A stretch of DNA of 10,020 nucleotides from Bifidobacteriaceae bacterium (lineage in GTDB: Bacteria > Actinomycetota > Actinomycetes > Actinomycetales > WQXJ01), in contig JAITKC010000307.1 in the NCBI GenBank assembly GCA_031278665.1, positions 1 to 10,020 of the forward strand, written 5' to 3'. Each line of letters opens with the position of its first letter. Positions within the stretch are counted from its first letter, which is position 1. The notes under the pieces were generated by a model that searched no databases, was not told the DNA's origin, and saw only the letters and a list, made by a program, of their open reading frames with translations. Shown piece by piece: positions 6,371 to 10,020 of this stretch. Made by a program: the position numbers and the translations under genes.

Positions 6371-7231
6371 ATGGCACAAGTCGCCGCGACGGACCCGCAG
6401 GCCACCGCCAACCGGCCCGTCCGGGCCGTCCGGGCCGTCAATTGCTCGATCACCATGCCGGACCGACCCCTCGGGCGACGGCTTGCCCTGGTCAAACAGG
6501 CCGGCATCGAGGCGGTGGAGTTCTGGTGGCCGTTTGCCGAGGCCAGTCCGGCGCCGGCCGAAGTCGAGGACTTCGCAAGACAAATCGAGCGCTCCGGCCT
6601 CAAACTGATCGGACTCAACCTCTTCGCCGGCGACATGGCAAGCGGCGACCGGGGCGTCCTTTCCTGGCCCGGGCGCCAGTCCGAACTGGCCGCCAGCGCC
6701 GAAATCGCCCAGGCGCTGAGCGCGCGGCTGGGCGTGGGCCGGTTCAACGTGCTCTACGGCAACCGCCTCGAAGGGCATTCTCCGGCCGCCCAAGACGCCA
6801 TCGCCCAAACCAATCTCGCGGACCTGGCCGCCCGATTCGCGTCATCGGGCGGCCTGTTGATGATCGAACCGGTCAGCGCCGCCCCCGGCTATCCGATCAA
6901 GACCGCCGTCGAAGCCGCCGCCGTGGTCGACCGGGCGATGGCCCCAGGCGGGGCGGATAACATCGGCGTTCTGCTCGACCTCTACCATCTCGCCGCCAAC
7001 GGCGACGACGTCGCGGCGGCGATCGCCCGCTTCGGCGCCACCGCCGCCCATGTCCAAGTCGCCGACCTGCCCGGCCGCGGCTGGCCGGGCAGCGGCAAAC
7101 TACCCCTCGCCGCCTGGCTTGGCCAGCTCGGCCGGACCGGCTACGGCGGATACGTCGCCTTGGAGTGCCTGTCCGCCGACGACGATCAGACTCTGCTAAA
7201 CAAACTGCGCAAGTGGAAGGAATTCGAATGA
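6371..7231 (+). CDS. hydroxypyruvate isomerase family TIM-barrel protein (Hyi/OtnI-like)
   Basis: This 286-aa protein has the xylose-isomerase-like TIM-barrel fold of hydroxypyruvate isomerases, which interconvert hydroxypyruvate and tartronate semialdehyde. Family landmarks in order are GIEAVEFWWPF (45-55), NLFAGDMASGDRG followed by PGR (83-102), E166 in LMIEPV, D203 and H206 in LLDLYH, H227-V-Q229-VAD, PGRGWPGSGKLP (234-245) and E265 in VALE. E166, D203, H227/Q229 and E265 would supply the metal and catalytic positions. The first 20 or so residues extend beyond the E. coli Hyi start and contain a VRAVRAV repeat. RBS-like AAAGGA lies six bases upstream of ATG. The stop overlaps the next start (ATGA). 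The 2-oxo-tetronate isomerase OtnI shares these motifs, so the exact substrate is open. Confidence 0.88.
   Translation: MAQVAATDPQATANRPVRAVRAVNCSITMPDRPLGRRLALVKQAGIEAVEFWWPFAEASPAPAEVEDFARQIERSGLKLIGLNLFAGDMASGDRGVLSWPGRQSELAASAEIAQALSARLGVGRFNVLYGNRLEGHSPAAQDAIAQTNLADLAARFASSGGLLMIEPVSAAPGYPIKTAVEAAAVVDRAMAPGGADNIGVLLDLYHLAANGDDVAAAIARFGATAAHVQVADLPGRGWPGSGKLPLAAWLGQLGRTGYGGYVALECLSADDDQTLLNKLRKWKEFE
6412..6438 (+). repeat. three-copy 9-bp tandem repeat in the isomerase 5' coding region
   Basis: The 9-mer CCGGGCCGT occurs twice back to back (6421-6429 and 6430-6438) and is preceded by a copy with one mismatch (6412-6420). It keeps the reading frame and encodes the repeated Arg-Ala/Pro-Val of the N-terminal extension. 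Slipped-strand expansion is a plausible origin. Confidence 0.7.
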
Positions 7232-8136
7232 CTGCGATTGGGTTCATAGGACTCGGCATAATGGGCGCCCCGATGGCGGCGAATCTGTTGTCCGCCGGTC
7301 ACGATGTGATCGGGTTTGACCGCTCCCCCGCCCGGACGGCCGGGCTGGCGAACCGAGGCGGCCGGGTGGCCGCCAACCTGGCGGAAGCCGTTAGAGGCTC
7401 GGAGGTGGTTGTGACAATGCTGCCTGACAGTCCGGACGTGACGGCCGTTGTCCTGGGCGAAGGCGGGGTGGTGGCCAACGCGGCGCCCGGAACGCTGGTA
7501 ATCGACATGAGCACGATTCGGCCCGACGTCAGCCGCGGCATCGCCGAACGGGCGCGCCAATCCGCCCTGCGGCCCCTTGACGCGCCGGTCAGCGGCGGCG
7601 AGTCGGCGGCCGTCGCGGGCGCCTTGTCGATTATGGTCGGCGGCGAGCCGGCCGACTTCGCCGCCGCCCAGCCAATTGCCAGGGCGATGGGCTCGACTGT
7701 CGTGCACGTCGGCGGCGACGGCGCCGGGCAGACTGTGAAGGCGGCGAATCAACTGATTGTGGCCGGGAATATCGAATTGCTGGCCGAGGCCATGGTCTTC
7801 CTGGCCGCCCATGGCGTGGACCGGTCGGCCGCGCTTAAAGTCCTCCAGGGCGGGTTGGCGGGCAGCACAGTGCTGGCCCGCAAGGCCGAGGGCATGGCGG
7901 AACGTCGCTTCGAACCGGGATTCCGGATTGATCTGCACCACAAGGACATGGGCATCGTCCTCGAATCGGCCCGGGCCGCCAACGTCGCGATCCCGCTGGC
8001 CAGCCATGTCGCCGACCTAATCGCCTCGCTGCGGGCCCAAGGCGGCGGCGGCCTCGACCACTCGGCGCTGCTACTTCAAGTCGAGCGCCTGTCCGGGCTG
8101 AACGACGGCCCGTTCGCCCCCGCCCGGACCGACTGA
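7228..8136 (+). CDS. NAD(P)-dependent beta-hydroxyacid dehydrogenase, tartronate semialdehyde reductase (GarR/GlxR) family
   Basis: From ATG 7228 this is a 302-aa protein. The frame is open further upstream, but that part is antiparallel-quality sequence overlapping the isomerase. The N-terminal Rossmann motif IGLGIMGAPMA (7-17) binds NAD(P). VTMLPDSPDV (62-71) and IDMSTIRPD (92-100) are typical of the family. The substrate signature DAPVSGGESAA is at 118-128. The catalytic lysine is K171 in GQTVKAANQ, with N174 beside it; this is the same position as in GarR. FEPGFRIDLHHKD (228-240) completes the C-terminal helical domain. Expected reaction: tartronate semialdehyde to D-glycerate with NAD(P)H. 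The related L-threonate dehydrogenase LtnD is an alternative. Length matches the family. AAGGA precedes the start, and ATGA overlap couples it to the isomerase, whose product would be its substrate. Confidence 0.92.
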   Translation: MTAIGFIGLGIMGAPMAANLLSAGHDVIGFDRSPARTAGLANRGGRVAANLAEAVRGSEVVVTMLPDSPDVTAVVLGEGGVVANAAPGTLVIDMSTIRPDVSRGIAERARQSALRPLDAPVSGGESAAVAGALSIMVGGEPADFAAAQPIARAMGSTVVHVGGDGAGQTVKAANQLIVAGNIELLAEAMVFLAAHGVDRSAALKVLQGGLAGSTVLARKAEGMAERRFEPGFRIDLHHKDMGIVLESARAANVAIPLASHVADLIASLRAQGGGGLDHSALLLQVERLSGLNDGPFAPARTD

Positions 8137-8150
8137 GTTCTAACCGCCTC

Positions 8151-8208
8151 CGGCCCGGTCCAAGACGGCGGCCGTCGAACCAGACCCAGCCGTCGTCCAG
8201 CCGGGCCG
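8151..8208. terminator. nested inverted repeats in the convergent spacer, possible terminator without U-tract
   Basis: The 84-bp gap between the converging genes contains an outer inverted repeat CGGCCCGG (8151-8158) / CCGGGCCG (8201-8208) and an inner hairpin GACGG-CGG-CCGTC (8164-8176). Such a structure could stop transcription in both directions. No T-run follows on either strand, so it is not a classic intrinsic terminator, and short GC-rich arms arise easily by chance here. Confidence 0.28.
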
Positions 8209-8220
8209 CGCCCGCCACGG

Positions 8221-8880
8221 CTACAGCTCAACGACGCACAACACGTAGGCGGTTCCGTTGAGATGAATGTCCGTCCACGCTCTCTGGTCCGAGGCGCATT
8301 CGTCGGCGTCGTCGGTGATCTTGTCAACCCTCATGGTCACCGGTGTCAGATCGGTCACGGCGACGCCGAACTTGTCGGCTAGGCTCTGGCGGCTCTCGGC
8401 GGAGTCAAGTTCGGCGGGGCGTTTGAAATCGCCACACGGCGACCAAGAGGAAGGCCATCCCTTCCGGGTCTCGCCATCCGTGAAAGCTGGGAAACAAACG
8501 CCTTCCACGGGCAGGGCGGCCAACTGGTAAGTCGTCTCGCCGCTGACCAGGTCCCAGCAACCGTAGTCGTCTGGGCACTCGCCGTCCGTCCCGATCAATT
8601 TGACCGCGGCGCTCGAGTTGGCGCAACCGACTGTCATCGCCTTCCAACCCTCGGGAGGCTCGGCGAGCAGTTCGCCGGGGGAAACGGCCAGGCAGACGCC
8701 CACCTCCAGCGGCAGCGCCGCCTCCACGGTCACGGTGGCCTTTGGCGCCGCGCGCGATTGCCCACCCGCGAAAAGGTTCGCGACGACTATCCCGAAGACG
8801 AACCCGGCCGCCGCGACGGCGCCGATTATGATCAGGAAGTCGCGCCGTTTGAAGCCTTTGACGTAGGGGACTCGCGCCAT
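8221..8880 (-). CDS. membrane-anchored, Cys-rich exported protein of unknown function (possibly LppU/SCO3897-like)
   Basis: This 219-aa protein has a short basic N-terminus (KGFKRR) and one hydrophobic helix at about residues 15-37. A Thr/Val/Ala-rich linker and an exported domain with eight cysteines (63, 86, 102, 108, 129, 149, 195, 215) follow. The VGVC, then VGC, then EC, then VC pattern recalls the actinobacterial LppU/SCO3897 group of small exported proteins. The second half (ECASDQ to YVLCVVEL) may repeat the module, but this is a weak eye alignment. The even cysteine count suggests disulfides outside the cell. No enzymatic motif is visible. ATG at 8880 has AGGA seven bases upstream. 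It converges with the reductase gene, and 155 bp separate it from the M23 gene upstream, so it may or may not share a transcript with it. Coding status is well supported; function is not. Confidence 0.75.
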   Translation of the reverse strand: MARVPYVKGFKRRDFLIIIGAVAAAGFVFGIVVANLFAGGQSRAAPKATVTVEAALPLEVGVCLAVSPGELLAEPPEGWKAMTVGCANSSAAVKLIGTDGECPDDYGCWDLVSGETTYQLAALPVEGVCFPAFTDGETRKGWPSSWSPCGDFKRPAELDSAESRQSLADKFGVAVTDLTPVTMRVDKITDDADECASDQRAWTDIHLNGTAYVLCVVEL

Positions 8881-9035
8881 TGGTCAATCCTACGGTCAGC
8901 CCGCTCGGTTGCCCGCCTCAACCGGCTGCCCGATGCCGCCGGGTCGCGGACGGGCGCGAAAGGCGACTTAGAGCCCGGGCGTCCGCGCCGGTCGGAGGCG
9001 GCCCGCGTTTGACTTGCGGCCCGGCCCCGGCGGGC

Positions 9036-10020
9036 TCAGGAGATGTAGTTCATCGGGTTGACCACGCCGGTGGCGGAGCCGATGCCGATCTCGAAGTGGA
9101 GGTGGCAGCCGGTCGAGGCGCCGGTGGTCCCGACCAAGCCGATGTTCTGGCCTTTCGAGACGGTTTCGCCGGTCGAGACCAGGATGCCGCCGTTCTGCTG
9201 GTGGTTGTAGGTCGAGAACATCAACTGGCCGCCGACGTTGCCGTGGCTGATCACAGTCCGGTTGCCGTAGCCGCCGGCGTAGCCGGTGTAGATCACGGTG
9301 CCGGCGGCCGAGGCGAAGATCGCGGCGCCGCAGCCGGCCGACAGGTCGACGCCGTCGTGGTGGCGCCGGGTGCCGTAGATCGGGTGAATCCGCCAGCCAA
9401 AGGGCGAGGCGACCGAGATCGAGGCCAGCGGCCGCCCGAAGAACCCCGGGGTGGCGGGCGGCGCGCCCGCGCCGCCCGCGCCGCCCACGGACAACCCGGC
9501 TTTTCGGGCCTCCTCGGCCAGCAACTCGTCGAGGTCGTCCTTCAACTGCTTTTCTTCGGCCTCGGCGGCCGCCTGGCGCTCCTCGGCCGCCGCCTGCTGC
9601 TCCTCCAACTCGGCGGTCAACGCCTCGAGCGAGGCTTTCAACGCCTCCAACTCCGCTTTGGCCTGTTCGGCCGCCAAGCGGGCTTCCTCGGCCCGCTCGA
9701 GCGCGGCCTGGGCGGCCGCCTTCAATTCGGCGATCTCGGCGGTGACGGTCTCAAGGCGGGCTTTGCGGTTCTTATTGGCCGCCGCCGACTGCTGCGACTT
9801 GGCGATCAGCGCCTCGCGCGACCGCGCGGCCGCGCCGGCGGCCAGCAAGTCTTTGGCGGCGTCGTCGATCGACGAGGCCCCCAGCAGCACCATCAATTCG
9901 GAGCTGACGGCCGCGTTGCCCATCATCGCGTCGCGCGCCAACACGCCCAGGGACTGGCGGGCGTCTTCGATCGACGTCTCGTCCTGCGCCAGTTGGGCCG
10001 TCACCTCGGCCCGCTGGGCC
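9036..10020 (-). CDS. M23 family metallopeptidase with N-terminal coiled coil (partial, N-terminus outside window)
   Basis: The frame is open to the right edge, so the N-terminus and any signal peptide are missing; about 328 codons are seen. Counting from the GTG at 10004, residues 1-170 are a highly charged Ala/Glu/Lys-rich region with long coiled-coil character (about 80-168). A GGAGGAGAPPATPG linker follows, then an LytM/M23 endopeptidase domain (about 195-322). The zinc-site motif H216-D-G-V-D220, the conserved YNH (H268) and H301-L-H303 are all present, so the enzyme should be active. It would cleave peptidoglycan peptide cross-links outside the cell. The layout (coiled coil plus C-terminal LytM) matches EnvC-like or other division/growth murein hydrolases, but neighbours that would identify it (such as FtsEX) are not visible. 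The linker DNA contains a 9-bp tandem repeat, CCCGCGCCG, at 9466-9483. Confidence 0.93.
   Translation of the reverse strand, partial: AQRAEVTAQLAQDETSIEDARQSLGVLARDAMMGNAAVSSELMVLLGASSIDDAAKDLLAAGAAARSREALIAKSQQSAAANKNRKARLETVTAEIAELKAAAQAALERAEEARLAAEQAKAELEALKASLEALTAELEEQQAAAEERQAAAEAEEKQLKDDLDELLAEEARKAGLSVGGAGGAGAPPATPGFFGRPLASISVASPFGWRIHPIYGTRRHHDGVDLSAGCGAAIFASAAGTVIYTGYAGGYGNRTVISHGNVGGQLMFSTYNHQQNGGILVSTGETVSKGQNIGLVGTTGASTGCHLHFEIGIGSATGVVNPMNYIS

Noticed and set aside
7165..7227. Upstream extension of the reductase frame
   Set aside because: It lies within the isomerase gene and would put 21 basic residues before the Rossmann strand. The ATGA junction with its RBS gives the family-length protein.
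8881..9035. Possible small gene or RNA between the Cys-rich protein and the M23 gene
   Set aside because: I found no open frame with an RBS and no strong hairpin followed by a T-run; only GC-rich short repeats expected by chance.
1..10020. CRISPR array, tRNA/rRNA genes, insertion sequences, phage or defence genes
   Set aside because: I saw no regularly spaced repeats, no transposase or integrase motifs, no cloverleaf-like sequence and no known defence protein motifs.

Overview
This window looks like a piece of a high-GC actinobacterial (Actinomycetota) chromosome. Three things point that way: the strong GC bias at third codon positions, the many Gly/Ala/Pro/Arg-rich frames, and the gene types present (a CUT1 sugar importer with no ATPase of its own, a one-helix exported Cys protein that recalls the LppU/SCO3897 type, and an M23 cell-wall peptidase with a long coiled coil). 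I cannot assign a genus. Nothing resembles a phage, transposon, plasmid or CRISPR locus.

Layout. Bases 285-6265 hold a tightly packed minus-strand operon. In transcription order it encodes a lipoprotein solute-binding protein, two MalF/MalG-type permeases, a large protein of the uncharacterised glycoside-hydrolase-like TIM-barrel type, and an alpha/beta hydrolase of the 3-oxoadipate enol-lactonase type. The start of a GntR-family regulator follows. Junctions are ATGA overlaps or gaps of 2-3 bases, up to a 14-base overlap. The GntR reading frame is broken inside its DNA-binding helix, where it joins an out-of-frame copy of 51 bases from the hydrolase gene. This is the edge of a tandem duplication or an assembly loop with a 483-bp unit.

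Divergently from 6371, two plus-strand genes joined by an ATGA overlap encode a hydroxypyruvate-isomerase-family TIM barrel and a tartronate-semialdehyde-reductase-family dehydrogenase. The 105-bp divergent spacer carries an 11-bp palindrome, CGGTAATACCG, that fits the GntR core operator GT-M-N-K-AC, with plausible promoters for both directions around it. The simplest reading is one carbohydrate or sugar-acid locus: import of an oligosaccharide, glycoside or lactone, cleavage by the GH-like protein and the lactonase/esterase, then isomerisation and NAD(P)H-linked reduction of a short hydroxy-keto acid, all controlled by the operon's own GntR regulator. The substrate cannot be read from the sequence. 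Glyoxylate carboligase, aldolase and kinase genes that would fix the pathway are not in the window.

From 8137 to the right the content changes. A short convergent spacer with nested inverted repeats is followed by two minus-strand envelope genes: a 219-aa membrane-anchored protein with eight cysteines, and the C-terminal 328 codons or so of an M23 metallopeptidase that runs off the right edge. These look unrelated to the sugar locus. No stretch longer than about 155 bases is without a gene.
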